In this document: positions 12,050-24,600 of the stretch, piece after piece
How positions within the stretch are numbered: position 1 is the first letter of the stretch
How the letters are laid out: each line of letters opens with the position of its first letter
NCBI GenBank assembly: GCA_015680685.1
Contig: MNCI01003059.1
Location: forward strand, 386,204-450,203
Length of the DNA: 64,000 bases
Direction of reading: 5' to 3'
Origin: Gnetum montanum
Taxonomy: Eukaryota > Streptophyta > Gnetopsida > Gnetales > Gnetaceae
Notes under the pieces: generated by a model
The model's database searches: none
Seen by the model: the letters and a program-made list of their open reading frames with translations, nothing else
What the model was told of the DNA's origin: nothing
Position numbers and translations under genes: made by a program

Positions 12050-12553
12050 CAATATCAATTAATCATTGAGCCTAACTAGTGTGTTTGTTGATCAATTACA
12101 AATGGTGCTTAAGTATAGATGCTGGGCACGCTTGACTGAGTAAAGAACAACCTGAACAACAATTGTGTAATAGCTTGAAGAGTAACAAGCATAATTTAGG
12201 ATCAGAGTAGATGTCCAAGTACTTATATTGAATTCATTATAGACATCTGACTAGAAGGAGAACCATCATTGGTCTCTATGCGCACTTCCATTAGACTTCA
12301 AGTGACTTTGTCAAAGAATGTGATCCAATTCATGAAGGCACAACAAATGCACAAGGACATCTGGAACTAAACTTTGCCCTATTTTTGGAGCATGTCTCAG
12401 AGGGTACACGATGTTGAATCCATGCTACAAGCATCACTAATATGCCCCATCCTTAGCAACAATGATGAACAGTATGTCATTAGGACATATCTATTCTAAA
12501 TGAATTGATAGGATGATTGGTTAATCAAAATCAATGGCATCTAGGTCCCATAT
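12050..12553. other. Unassigned, probably old TE sequence
   Basis: No long frame. The segment leads into the decayed coding region at 12554 and may belong to the same element. Confidence 0.3.
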
Positions 12554-13083
12554 ACAATTAAGATGATTGTTGAGGTAGCAGGGTTCCCTAATATTGGAAA
12601 GAAATTGCCAATGATGTTCTTTCACCTAGAATCCTTAGATAAACAAGAATGAGTTAGGACCATATTTAGCACAAATACTACAAAATACAAGGATTGAATC
12701 TTGTTGGAGAAAATCTTCTTTAAAATTTGCACATATCATCTTACTTTGATAATGCAATATAACATTGTGAGTTCATTTTATGCTCAAGCCATGATGGTTC
12801 TTAAGGAAGATGTTTAGGCTAATCTTTTGCCCCTCATGTTCATGGAAATAGAACACAACTTTTGCAAAAATAGGATACATTGGGAGACTTATTCATTACC
12901 AAGCCTTATCCAAAAGCTTTGTGCCAAGAAAGGCATTGTATGATATACTAATGACCTTATACAAAGGTTTCTTAGAGCTTCATATGAAGACATAATCAAG
13001 TGAATGCCACAAAAGGTCATAGAGCCAAAGCATATACATCCACTTGCAATGTCTTAGAGTTCAACAACAATAACCTTATAGAC
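12554..13083 (+). pseudogene. Decayed coding region, likely TE protein
   Basis: One frame stays readable for about 175 codons and is broken only by a few TGA or TAG codons (for example within EAGTT-like contexts at 12649 and 12691). All of these could derive from TGG, CGA or CAG by one transition. The predicted protein is helical and rich in K, L and I, with GFPNIGKKLPMMFFHLESL near its start. Coiled-coil-like reading follows in pieces near 13.96-14.1 kb (IELEDEAKGL, EKKTLNKIRREHD). A globular part followed by a coiled coil resembles the layout of the other extra TE genes in this window, but I cannot show homology. Confidence 0.4.
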
Positions 13084-15324
13084 ATTATCAAAAACCACTT
13101 TACAATCCTTAACAAATTTACAAGCACTAGTAGGGCAATCCAATTCGCATAGGGTTGTAACCAATCCAAGTACTATAGCATCAATAGGAACATCAAACAT
13201 TTATAGGCCTGAAATACCTTGACTTAATTGAGAGAAAAGGGTTGTAGAAGAGTATAGATGGGGTCACAAAATCTTTGAACTTCTAGCTAACACTAGAAGG
13301 GTACTGAGCTAGGTAGCAATGAATCCAACAATAAAGGAAGTCTCAATGAGGCTCTTAGAGAATTGACCTTAAATCTTTGAAAATGTAGCTTCATTCCATG
13401 TGGTTGTAGATGAAATAAATATATCATAAATATCCTTTCCCACAAAAGATGGGAAGAATTTGCTAAGGTTGTTGCAAGAAAACTTAACCAAGACTTAAAT
13501 GTTTCCATAGTATTATTCACTACTTTTAGTGCAAAATAAGATGTAGTAGTGTTTGCAAGTTTGGAAAGAAGATTAGAGAAAGCAATGACATCTATTGAGA
13601 TTGGTCAAATGATCCTAGTGTAACATAAAGAGCTATTAGAAATAAAGAATACTCGATAAATCTTGTTTGAGACCTTTGACATCATCAAGGATGTGTTAAC
13701 ACTATATTTCCAAGTTATTGTCAACAAAGAATAAACTAGTACTAGTCAAAGTCTTGTATCAACAAATTAAAATTAAAATCAAGATATTTAGTCAAAATAT
13801 GTTAGAATTCTAGGGTAGCTAAACAAGCCTACATGATGAATTGCATCTAAAGATCTTGAGAATTTTCTTAAGCTAAACAAATACAACTACTAGTTGCTAT
13901 TCAAGAAACTAGAAAAAACAAGAAACATATGATATGAGTGCATTTGAGGCTTGAGTTGAGTCATATCAGATCAAAAAGAGTGATTGAATTAGAAGATGAA
14001 GCTAAGGGACTAGCTATAGAGAAAAAGACACTAAATAAGATTAGAAGAGAGCATGATGCATATGAATAATACATCTAATGCATTAAACAAAAACAAGAAA
14101 AGGAAAATTCAGGAGTTGTCATGCTAGCACATGAAGACAGAAATATTTATGTGGGAGGTGCGATTGTTAGTTGTTGAAATTATAGCATGGTAAAAGAAAT
14201 ATAGGTTAATGGAAGTGATAAGGACTCATTACAAGAACCAAGTTAGATTCAAAAAATTAGTTAAATGAAAAAGAATTAAGAATCTATAGAGTAGTTTGAT
14301 CAACATCTATGGTGATCTTGATCTAGTTCCTTGGTAGATAGTCTTTGATGCCATCGACAATGCTAGAAGCATTTAGATCAAACAAAGAGACATGGCTATT
14401 GAGGTCTTAACTCACTACATGAAATATGTCAATTTGCAATATGCCAACCTTGCCTTCCTCACAATAGGTATGCCCTAGATTAAAGTAGAGAAGAAATTGA
14501 TTATTGTGTACATTTTGTATGAGCATGAACATGATGTCCATGATGAAATAAAATAGAAGATATAGGTAGAAGTCTATGAGAAAGAACTCTAAGTGTAAAT
14601 TCCAAGGTTAGAAAAATGTGGTGGAAGAGTTAATGACCTTCAAGAATACAAGTACCATTTTAAAGTTTAGAGGATGATCATCTATTATTTGCTACTTAAT
14701 TCATGAAAGAAAACAAGCTCTTCCCTACCTTGCCATGTTCATGGGATGTTCCTATGTCTACTAAACTATATTAGTTGGCTATTTCTCATAATATTAGTTA
14801 GCTTTTGTTTAGTATTATTTCTATTTTTAGCAAAATGGATCATACAACATCATTAATTATATGGCTCAATCATATTTGGCCATACATCATGAGCCTACTA
14901 GGAGCATGATTGGGAAGGAAGTGATTTACGATATGCACATGCTGCTCCTATATGTCTAACCTATCACTTTCATAGATTACAACAAAGTCTAATGTATAGA
15001 CTTGTAGATTTGTATGGTTAGGTGTGGAACATACTTGCCCCTCATCAAAAAGAAAGAAATCTATTAAAAATTCATGTTTTTATAAATTGACTTGAAAGGA
15101 AAAATTTTGATATACATCACCTACAATTAGTCATATTTGGAACAAGGTTTGAAAAGTTACAAAACTACATTTTATTATGTCAAAATCTTTATAGGATCTT
15201 GTAGGAGCTAGGGTTTGAATTGGTGAAACACAATTCATTGATACAATTTAGGGTGCTTTGCTAGAATATGTGACCTTTCAAATTTGAAAGAAAAAAAATC
15301 TAATAAATTCATCTTTGTTTGAAC
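13084..15324. other. Unassigned, probable continuation of an old element
   Basis: AT-rich DNA with scattered short coding-like pieces on the plus strand and no intact frame. No LTR pair was found for it. It ends at the insertion point of the 20-kb retrotransposon. Confidence 0.3.
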
Positions 15325-15329
15325 TTATG

Positions 15330-16985
15330 TGAAACACCACTAATTTTGGCTTAGCACTTTGAAAATGACTCAAGCCCTTTCGAGCTTGCGAACTCAAGTC
15401 CAGCTTGCTCACACTGTCAAAACTAGCTTGCCCTCAACGTGAGTAACTTCAACAGCTTCAAAATCAAGTCAAAGATGGCCCAATCTCAAGGTGCAAGCCA
15501 TCCTCAAGGGCCATTGATGTCAACTTCAAGCTTTAGCATCCAGAGATTCAAATTTTAGGTCAAAAAGTGCAAAGATTCTCACTCACGCTGTCACTCACGC
15601 TGAGGACACGCTGCAGCGTGAGTGCAACGTGAGTAACTTTTAGAACTTGGAATTGAGCCCAAAACTGAGCCAAAATGACCTAATTTCCAAAGTGCAAGTC
15701 ATCCTTGGAGCTCACTGTTGACAACTGTAGACCTCAGCCTCCAGAATTCCAGATTTTTGAGTTCAAAATTGTAAGTTTTTTCACCTGTCACGCTGCAGCT
15801 CACGCTGTGGTCACGCTGTAGCGTGATTCTAGCGTGAGCTGCTAAAGGTTGCTCAAAACAAGTCACTTTCAAAGTTAGTTTCTGATTTTCAGATTACTCT
15901 CAAGGTTAGCCACAGATAGGCAACTGTTGTACTCAAGAATTAGGCTTCAAAAATCAAAATCTGGAGTGAAATGCATCACTTTCAAGTCACTCATGCTGAG
16001 GTTACGCTAAAGGACACGTTGCAGCGTGAGTGTAGCGTGCGCACGCTGGGACACGCTGAGGCAAAATCAACTCATGTTAAAGTACAACGATGCCTCAAAC
16101 AGCCACAAAACCACTCAAATTGACATCCTGTAGAAGTCAAGTTAGAGATCCGGAAGTTTCAAGCAAGCCAGAGCCAGTTTCTCTTGTTGTACATTATCAT
16201 TTCATTGTAAATTTTCATTCGTGAGCTTGTTGCTTCGAATTGTATGTGCCATGAGAGTGAGCTGGCTTGAGTGAGTTGTGACACATTGTAAGATACAATG
16301 TACCTGGTCCAGAACGTAGCTTGCCCACACACATCCAACTCACATACAGTTGCCCATCGGACACGTGTCACTTTCCTCTCATCTCCCAGCTGTTGACTCC
16401 ATTCTTGAATTTCGCACTCGAGCTCGGCCTAGCCCTATAAATACCTTGTCAATTCACATAAACAAGGTTGGAAATTTTAGAGGTGGATGGCTTAGGAAGC
16501 ACTAACCAAAGACTTTGGATGCTCAGACACACTTGACTCCTAGCATCCGAGCACTTTTGAAACGCATCACATCACCCCGAGGCTTGGCGCTTGACTTGCC
16601 ATGTACATGCAACTACGCTTTGACTGGTGCACATATTTTGTAAGCAATACAATATAGTTCATTTTGCTAGCCATTATTTTGTTTACTCTGCTTTACATTC
16701 AGTTTACGTTTTGCTTGCAATATTGTTCTGTGTACATTTCTGTTTACATTTAGTGCGCTCTGTTTGCATTTAAAACATTTCGTTACGATAACCCCAGCGC
16801 AGACCATAGTTTACGCTCGGGGAAGTCCTCGGTTGATTTGCGTGCAGACCATCCAAGGCAGTTTGCCTTCATTTTCTTTTCCAGCTTTGCCCTCGAGTGA
16901 AGGCAAGGTCAGCTGTGTCTGCCTGACGATCTTTTGGTATTTGTTTTTCCCTTCCATCCTTACACCGACGATTTAGGTCAGTACA
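15330..16985 (+). repeat. 5' LTR of the 20-kb element
   Basis: Shares its whole length with 33709-35368. It holds three clusters of the CACGCTG / CAGCGTG motif (about 15590, 15790 and 16000-16060), a TATAAATA box at 16436-16443, and a T-rich end before GTCAGTACA. The 3' LTR has a 14-bp insertion near 33789 that this copy lacks. Confidence 0.92.
16436..16443 (+). promoter_or_regulatory. TATA box of the LTR promoter
   Basis: TATAAATA in the context AGCCCTATAAATACCTTG. It is conserved in the 3' LTR at 34820-34827 and, on the opposite strand, in the related LTR near 58592. Transcription of the element would start about 30 bp downstream. Confidence 0.7.
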
Positions 16986-17149
16986 ATAAATTGATGCTAG
17001 AAAGAGGGCTAACTTGTTGTCTACCAAAACGTTGAGCACGCTACCTATCTAAATGCTGCACAAACTAAGTGCTGATTAAAGCCTAGTGTCTGGACACAGC
17101 CAGATTGACTTACCTATCCACTCCGTTCCTAATACCTCACGTAGGCAGC

Positions 17150-17410
17150 TCATGTTGTTTGTCAACGTCACGCTGTTAGGTCACGCAGTTTGTTGGTCAC
17201 GCTGCAGTTAACTCATGTTGCAGCTTCTATTTGTCAAGTCACGTTGCAGTGCAGTTGCTCACGCTGCAACGCTGACGCTATTGGTCACGCTGCCATCAGT
17301 CACGTTGTCTATTAGTCACGCTGCTGCAGTTGTCACGTTGTCTGTTAGTCACGCTGTTGTAGTTGCTCACACTGCAGTTGTTCACATTCAACTTGTCTAG
17401 TTTACTCACG
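17150..17410 (+). repeat. Leader array of GTCACGCTG motifs
   Basis: About fifteen spaced copies of TCACGCTG or its one-step variants TCACGTTG and TCACACTG occur in 260 bp just before the gag start. Spacing is irregular, so this is not a simple tandem array. The same word is dense in both LTRs and at 25.69-27.88 kb. Confidence 0.75.
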
Positions 17411-17416
17411 TTCGCT

Positions 17417-20400
17417 ATGGAACCCTCCCAGATTAACCTAGTGACGCTACTGATCTCTAACTTTGGGGCTGAGACCTCAAACCCTGTGACTGCTACTGAA
17501 TCCATAACTATCATCAAACAGATAAACCCCTAAGGCCCTACATGCCAGTCACTCAGGCTACAAGGCAAAGACCCTACCTATGTGACTCTTACACCCGAAT
17601 AATATAACTTCATCTGTGTCAAGATCCAAGCCAACTTACCCATCGATCGTGTAGAGAGGGAAGCGAAGTGAGACTATGAACTTATCCACAAAGGTGGTAT
17701 TGAATTCATCCCCTCATCATTTGACATAATCCCGCTCTCTGAACACCACCATAGACTCATATCCTAGCTTCTCATGGCAAGAAGTCAAGCCGTACAGCTA
17801 CCCGTAATAGAGCCTCAAGGTGGAGATGAGGAAGATGACTTCGCAGCCCAATCTGAACATGGGAATTCGTACCATACCATCAGTCCCCATGCCCATACAA
17901 ACCCATTGTTTCAACCTTTCCTCGAAAAGACTATACTTCCACCACCAGCCTCTCTACAGCAAGTAGCCACTCCCATTCCCATCTTCTCCAAATTCAACAT
18001 TCAATCTGACGCGTCCACTTCCATCATATCTTTGCAAATACAACCCCAACAGCCTCCTCCCCAAACTAATGCAGGATTGACCTTTCAACCTCAAGTGATT
18101 GGGATGCCATCGATCATACCAGCTTCCACGTCCATCAATTACATACCTTAGGTACAAATCCAACAAGCACCACTAATCGCTTCACAAGCTGTGACTGGGC
18201 AGTGGGTCCCACCAACTATTTGGCAAAACCTATCTACTCATTGCAGCATACCACACCGTGTAGCCTCGGCCCCGAACGTAGTCCCACTGCAACAAACGAT
18301 AGTCTAACAATCTCTCTTTTCACAAATGGTGCAACAATCGAGTCATTATCAAACACCATCTACTCAACCAACCGGTCTGCCTACCGCTCAAGAGTGGGCA
18401 GATACAAAGAAAATGATGCACTCGTTAGTAGAAGATTTAAAATGCCTTAAAACTATGAACACTGAGGAAGTCAAGGTACTAGACTTCCATCAAGATGATC
18501 CAATTGACCCCTCAGTTCCACCGCTAACCTTGCCAAAGGGAGTTTCGTTACCCCAGCTAACCAAGTACAATGGAGAGGGAGATCCAAACGCTCACCTAGT
18601 AACGTTCCGAAAAGAATGTCTATTGCTTCAGGCATGGCCTCATGTAATTCTACGTGTGTTTGCTATGTCCTTAATCAGAAAAGCCTTGGACTGGTACCGA
18701 GCTTTGCCCCGTAGCTCCATATCTTTTCTAGAGGACTTGTTGCACTAGTTTGTCACCTGTTTCAAATACAATCTAATGCTTGAGGCTACGTTAGATAGCT
18801 TGATCCAGATTAAACAAGTGCCATTAGAGCCAGCATAGAAATTTATCCAAAGGTGGAGTGCAGCCTTGAATGAACTTCACGAGCCCATCCCTGAAACATA
18901 TCTACTTACCATCCTTAAGGTGGCCGTGAATGACTTTATTAAGTCAAAGCTGTATTATTTGAAAGTCCACACATTGAGCCAAGTTTTTGTGCAAATTAAG
19001 GACATAGAAGAAGTAGCACAAACAAGTAATATCCCAACCTACTCAACCTTTAGGAGCCAACATACAAGGAAAGATAAATCCAAAACAACGGTAGCAGCAG
19101 TGGTCGAAACAGCCTGACCTAGTCATCCAGGATAGAAAGAAAAACAACCTGATGTCCCAAACAGCTATGAAAGAAACGCACCCACACCTACACTCGAAAA
19201 TCCCTCAAATAGAAACAACACAAGTCATGCCTGTACGTTCAAAAGAAAAGACCCTGCTCAATATACACCCTTGCCTATGAAGCATTCACAATTGCTTGAT
19301 CAACTTCTAAAGGCTGGGATGATCTAGCATAAACAAATGTCTCCTACGGCCTCTCAAAAACATGATCAATTTTGTGAGTTGGCCAAGAACCCAGCTCTAG
19401 CGACAACTAATGAGCCCGCCATTCCAAGAGGCTTTAGGTTGGATAGGTTTTGTGAATATCACCAACGGTTTAGTCATGGGACTGATTACTGTTTCACCTT
19501 GAAACAAGATATACAATGCATGATTGATAGGGGTGAAGTAGTATTCGATGAGGCAAATCCAGTAAGACCCTAAAACCAACCCATGGGAGTCTATAAGGAT
19601 CCTCTCAACACCAATGATGTACCATATTTCATTAATACTATCCATGTGGAGAACAAACAAGACGTCCCACGAAAACCTTTCGTGATTCACAAGCCTTTAG
19701 AAAACACGCCTACCCCAACACCTCCTCAAAACCCTTTCATCATACGCACATCCTCTACATGACAAGATCCATTTGTCATCCATGTGCCTCCTTCCATTGC
19801 AGCAACAACCACACCATCTGAAAATTGACCCATACCCTTTGTGATCCGAATGCCGAAACACCTTGACACATAAACCGCCTCTCTGCCCCCGCAACCTCTG
19901 CGAGAATGTCTTGCTGATAGGTTAACAAGAGAGCACCTGGAAAGAGAAAACCATCAGCACAAATTAGGATCACCAAAGCCTACACCACTAAACACTATTC
20001 CTATGGGTCCATCCATTAATGAGCCTAGTATGAGTCATCAAAACAAGGATAATGTCATGGGTTGTGTCCCAAACCCAGCATCCTCAGATACCAACGCAAA
20101 AATCCCTCCACAAGAGATTCGAATGTTGGGTCAAATGGACCAAGTCTCCACAGATAAGGGTATCCCAAATGGTAAGGATCTAGCAAGCTCATTGACCTAG
20201 GTCACACAAGCCTTAAAACAAAAGAACGCTTCTTTAAGTCTGTATGACCTAGTAATGACTTCACCAGTACATCGGGAAGCTCTTGTGCGGATGCTGACCT
20301 CGATCCCTGTTAGTGAGGACCTTCCTGCAGATGAACCATCCATTTATGTAGTATTATTCTCGCAACCTTAGGAATCCAAGACCACATCCCTAGAGTTTCA

Positions 20401-21127
20401 GGTTAAGGACATTAAGCTAGATGAGAAAATAGGAGAAGTCACCTCAACCCCTATGTTCATAACGATATAGGTAAATCATTTCAAGATACGTAGGGTCCAT
20501 GTTGATGACAGTGCGGAAACGAATGTAATACCTTTTCCCATCATCAAAAAACTAAGACTTACTAAACAAATATAGCCCACGATAACTTCTTTCTTGAAAT
20601 CCTTCAGTGGTTCCTGCGTTGTGGTGAAAGGTATGCTTACCTTAGATTTCATAGTCGGGGACCAATTCCCCACATCAGCTAAATTCGTAGTGGTTGACGA
20701 AATGCCAAGGTTTAATCTGATTCTAGGACGTCCCTGGCTAGCTCAACTTAAAGCCGTATCCTCACCAATCCATGAAGAGATCCACCTACCTTACGAGGGT
20801 GGTGAAATCATCATATATGGGGATACAATAGTATCGCCCACTTCCTCACACCCTGGAGTAGATCAAGAGTTAGAAATTGAGTTCATTGAGCCTAAGCAAC
20901 AAACTATGAGCATACTACAAGACATGAACCTGATGTTAACTCCCAACCCTACTAAAACTGAGGAAAGACAAGACAACACAAACATAGGCACCATTCCTAG
21001 TAACGTCTCTTGGTCAGAATTACCCTTTGACATCATCCATGAAGGGGACGATGAATATAAAATCATGCCTACATGCCCTACCCCACATGTTAAGCTACAA
21101 AAGATTAAGAGGCAACTTAATAACTAG
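17417..21127 (+). pseudogene. gag-protease frame of the 20-kb element
   Basis: From the ATG at 17417 one frame runs 1237 codons to TAG 21125-21127 with no frameshift, but with more than a dozen in-frame TAG, TAA or TGA codons (first at 17531). A Gln/Pro-rich N-terminal third precedes the retrotransposon gag domain (about 18500-19060; LPQLTKYNGEGDP and ALDWYRALP are typical). A zinc-knuckle variant C-x2-H-x4-H-x4-C lies near 19450-19500 (FCEYHQRFSHGTDYC). The aspartic protease is near 20500-20760, with VDDSAETNVIPF at the active site, where families usually have D-[ST/D]-G, and LILGRPWL downstream. Gag packages the RNA and the protease matures the polyprotein. It is inactive here. The stops fit CAG, CAA, CGA and TGG codons hit by transitions. 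Confidence 0.85.
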
Positions 21128-21144
21128 AGCAAATCACTGAATGT

Positions 21145-21385
21145 CCGAAATGACGTTAAACTACCACTCATCCGATATGACGTTAAATTGCCAATGAACA
21201 TCTGCAATGATGTTAAACTAGCCACGGTCAGAAATGGTCGGTTCCTTTTAAAAGTTTCCTAAAAATGTTATTGCTTTTGGCCCACTGGCATAAAACTGGT
21301 AACCTTTCTTTCCTTAGCAACAAATGCAATAGTCCACCATGACTTTAAACTGATCTGAATAGCCCGAAATGGCTTTAAACTAGGA
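21145..21385 (+). repeat. Motif cluster 1: ATGACNTTAAACT repeats
   Basis: Five copies of a word close to ATGACGTTAAACT lie at 21150, 21177, 21207, about 21338 and about 21367. They are roughly 27-30 bp apart where adjacent, and the filler sequence differs. Related clusters sit at 28275-28350 and 31995-32495. Confidence 0.7.
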
Positions 21386-21675
21386 TTCAATATGTTGCAA
21401 ATTTTACAGATTTTCATTACGTTATGTCAAATTTTAGTTTAAATTATATAAGTTGCTGTCTTGATTTATGCCTTCTCATTACTTTCTTCTTTTACAAGTA
21501 TTGATTCACGTTTTGTTCCCTATCTTACATTTCAACATACGTCAATATGGTAGTAAAATTTCAACATATTATGTCATAATCAGGTCCACATTATTACATT
21601 TGTCAACCACATACTTCCATCAAACATGCGAAAATCCAAAAACATTTAATAGCTAAGGTCTGGTTAACAATAAGC

Positions 21676-24600
21676 TCACGGAGGGGGTTGATCCCTAATA
21701 TCCTCTTCATCATCCGCTTTCGCTCCACTAGGGCCAGCTCCATCATTAACATGTCCCTATAACAAGGCAGAAAACACAAAAAAAAAAAAGGTAAGAGTAG
21801 GAAAGAAAATCATAAATAAAAAACTAAGAAAAAAAAATAACACTAACAATGAAAATAATAAAACCATACAAAAAATAAATACCGCAATAAAACACTCACA
21901 AGTGAGGAAGGCCCTAAGTTGGCCTCCAAATGTCGTAGAATCTCCGCCTTGGGCATGTTTGCCCAATCCTCCTCCAAACTGAGATCAATGCCAGCCAAGG
22001 TTTTGCCCTTGTCCACTGATGTCCAAGTAGGAAGCTCTAGAGAGAACACGCCTGTTGAAGCCTCCCTAGAGGTGGTAGTAATGGTTCTCTCGGGAGATCC
22101 CTCCACCTCGGTGCACTCGGAGAACCTATCATAAGCAGACCACAAGCCTAACCCATCGATAAACATCTCCATTCGGCGATGTTCAATTGACTCCTCCTTT
22201 AGCCATTTCTTATATTGATGCTTGTGGTCCTTTTGGTCTTGGCCCCATTTTTGTACTTTTGCAACAAAGGATTTTCAATCGTGACATTTCCTATTCAGAA
22301 AATCTATTTGTGCTCTTTGTTCTACTAAGTCCCGTGTCACCTGCACTTTGTTGTTCAAAACCATCCAGTAACATGCGTAGGTGATCTCAGATGTGCACCA
22401 TGTGCTATCACCGAACAACCTAGTAGTGGCAAATTCATAACGGGATTGGAGATCCCTTTTCTCCTCTCTCTCTTTTGCTAGTGTCTCCTTCAATGAGTGA
22501 ACCTCGTCCCATAGATACTCAGTTGAACGCCTTAAAGTCCAAATTGACTTAGCATTCTGTACGACGCAACCAGAAACTGCATCGTAAATCTTTCTAGGGA
22601 CTTGCTCAATACTCCCTGGCAATTCAGGGAGACCATCAATATGGATAGCTTCAGAAGGATTCCACTGGAGCTTAGCACCTGCAGGAGTAAGTACCGCACA
22701 CGTGCATCATCGGTAATAAAAAATGAATGCAAAGAAGCACAAATAAAACTAGACACTTAGCATAACATACACATACCTAGGTCTAGATGAGCCTTTTGTA
22801 GGTGAGCGACCACATCATTAACAATGCCTTTAACAAAATCCATTTTGCTAGGCATCTCAGTCCATGGCCTTAACGGGTTAGTTGATGTGGGATGAGGAGG
22901 GGAGGTCTCCTCGATTGGGGTCTATGATCTCGACGCTGCTTCCCGAGATATGTGTGCCTTAAAAATTTCAGCATCTACCTCTGATGATAAAGATAATCAA
23001 GATGATCAAGAACAACACATGAAAATTAAAAAACACAGAATGTGGATTGAGCTAAAAGGGAACATACTAAAAAGCCCTTCATTGTTTAGCTGGGGGGATC
23101 ACCAAGTTGCAAAGATCCATCAAAGAAACCATCGAGGACATCTCTTTCATCATTTGAATGCCTAAGTGCATCCAAGGCTTCTGCAAGCTTCGTCTCCATG
23201 ATGCTTATCACATCTTCCCCTTGCGGAGCAGGAGGTTCCTTGATTGCTTCTTCCCCTTCTTTCCCTTCCTCCTCAGGTCCTGTGATGACCGCTTCTGTTT
23301 CAAGCATCGGGGCCATGACCTCTCTCTCCCTCTCCAGACTTTCCTCTGAAATAACACCAAAATCTTAAAGTTAGTATCATATAGCACATAGGTACACCCA
23401 ATAGCATATAAACCAAAAAAGCAACAAAATAATAAATAAACTACTTACCCTCCACTGGCAGTACAAATTGAATCTTCTTTGCTTTTGGTGGTATCATGTC
23501 TGGGGCAGGTTCCTTTGGGCGTTCTTTCCTCTTCACCTTCGCTTTAGATTTCCCAACAGTCTCACCAATCAAGCGTTCAACCCTTTTAATAGATGTGCGT
23601 AGCTGGGGCGGTTCCAATCCTAGGCTATCATGGGAATGATGGAAGCGACTGGCCGCACCTCCAGTTGTGACTGATATTGATTCCTTAATATCTTCTGGTG
23701 GGTCCTGGGATCTAGTAGTGCTAAACAAATGGCAAACGCAAGGGCGAGATAGTTGTGAATGATCCCTCAAAATATAGCGATTATCCTCATGAACTACTAG
23801 GAATTCAGCGAACCTACGTAGGTACCCCGCAAAGAAGGAAAATGTGAAGTGGGATTTAGCATGGATGTTTGAGCGTAACCTGATGATCTCCCCAAGAAAA
23901 CCAGATCGCAAAAATTGTGCCCAATTGTATCGCATGCCTATCTCTAAAACTGCACGTATTACACGCGTAGACTCAATCCCAAGGTTTCTCCCTTGAGAAA
24001 GAGATTTAGGGAATGCCCGTGCCCAAAAGAGAGGATACAAGAAGTTCACCTCTATCGATCGAGCATCCTCTCACATAGCAAATCCCTTAGTACCCCGAGA
24101 TATGCCTAACCACTGCTCAAGCTCTCTTATGACCTATCCGTCTTTAGTTGCTCTGTCTATGGCTACCATGGCACCATTCATGGGAACACCAAAAAGGTCG
24201 GAAAGAAACTTGGTGGTTAAGTGGAATGATACCTTTACTACTCGAACTCATGTGGTAAAACGAGAAGCATCACCATTGAAAGAGTCAACAATGGTGACCA
24301 TCTCAGTAGCCGGAATGCTAGGATTCAAGGCTGTAAACAAGTCCATCAAACTTGCCTAGGTAAGGCGGCTGATAATCAAATCAGAAGCTTGCTTCTGCAA
24401 CCATTTTTGTGATGGCTCTACCTCCCCATACTTCGTAAAAAGCATAGCCTTAGTACGCCCTGTAGTAATGGTAACTTCTTCGGGGGGATGGCTACTATAA
24501 AAGAAAAACATAGAGCAAAGAGTTAGAAAAAGAACATGACACATGATGATGCAACAAAAAGGAAAATGGAGTCTAGAGTGTGGTCACTTACCATCTATGA

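Noticed and set aside
21757-21966. Minus frame rich in Phe and Leu
   Set aside because: It is read-through of the last intron of the antisense gene; splicing at 21900/21756 gives an acidic tail and a proper stop.
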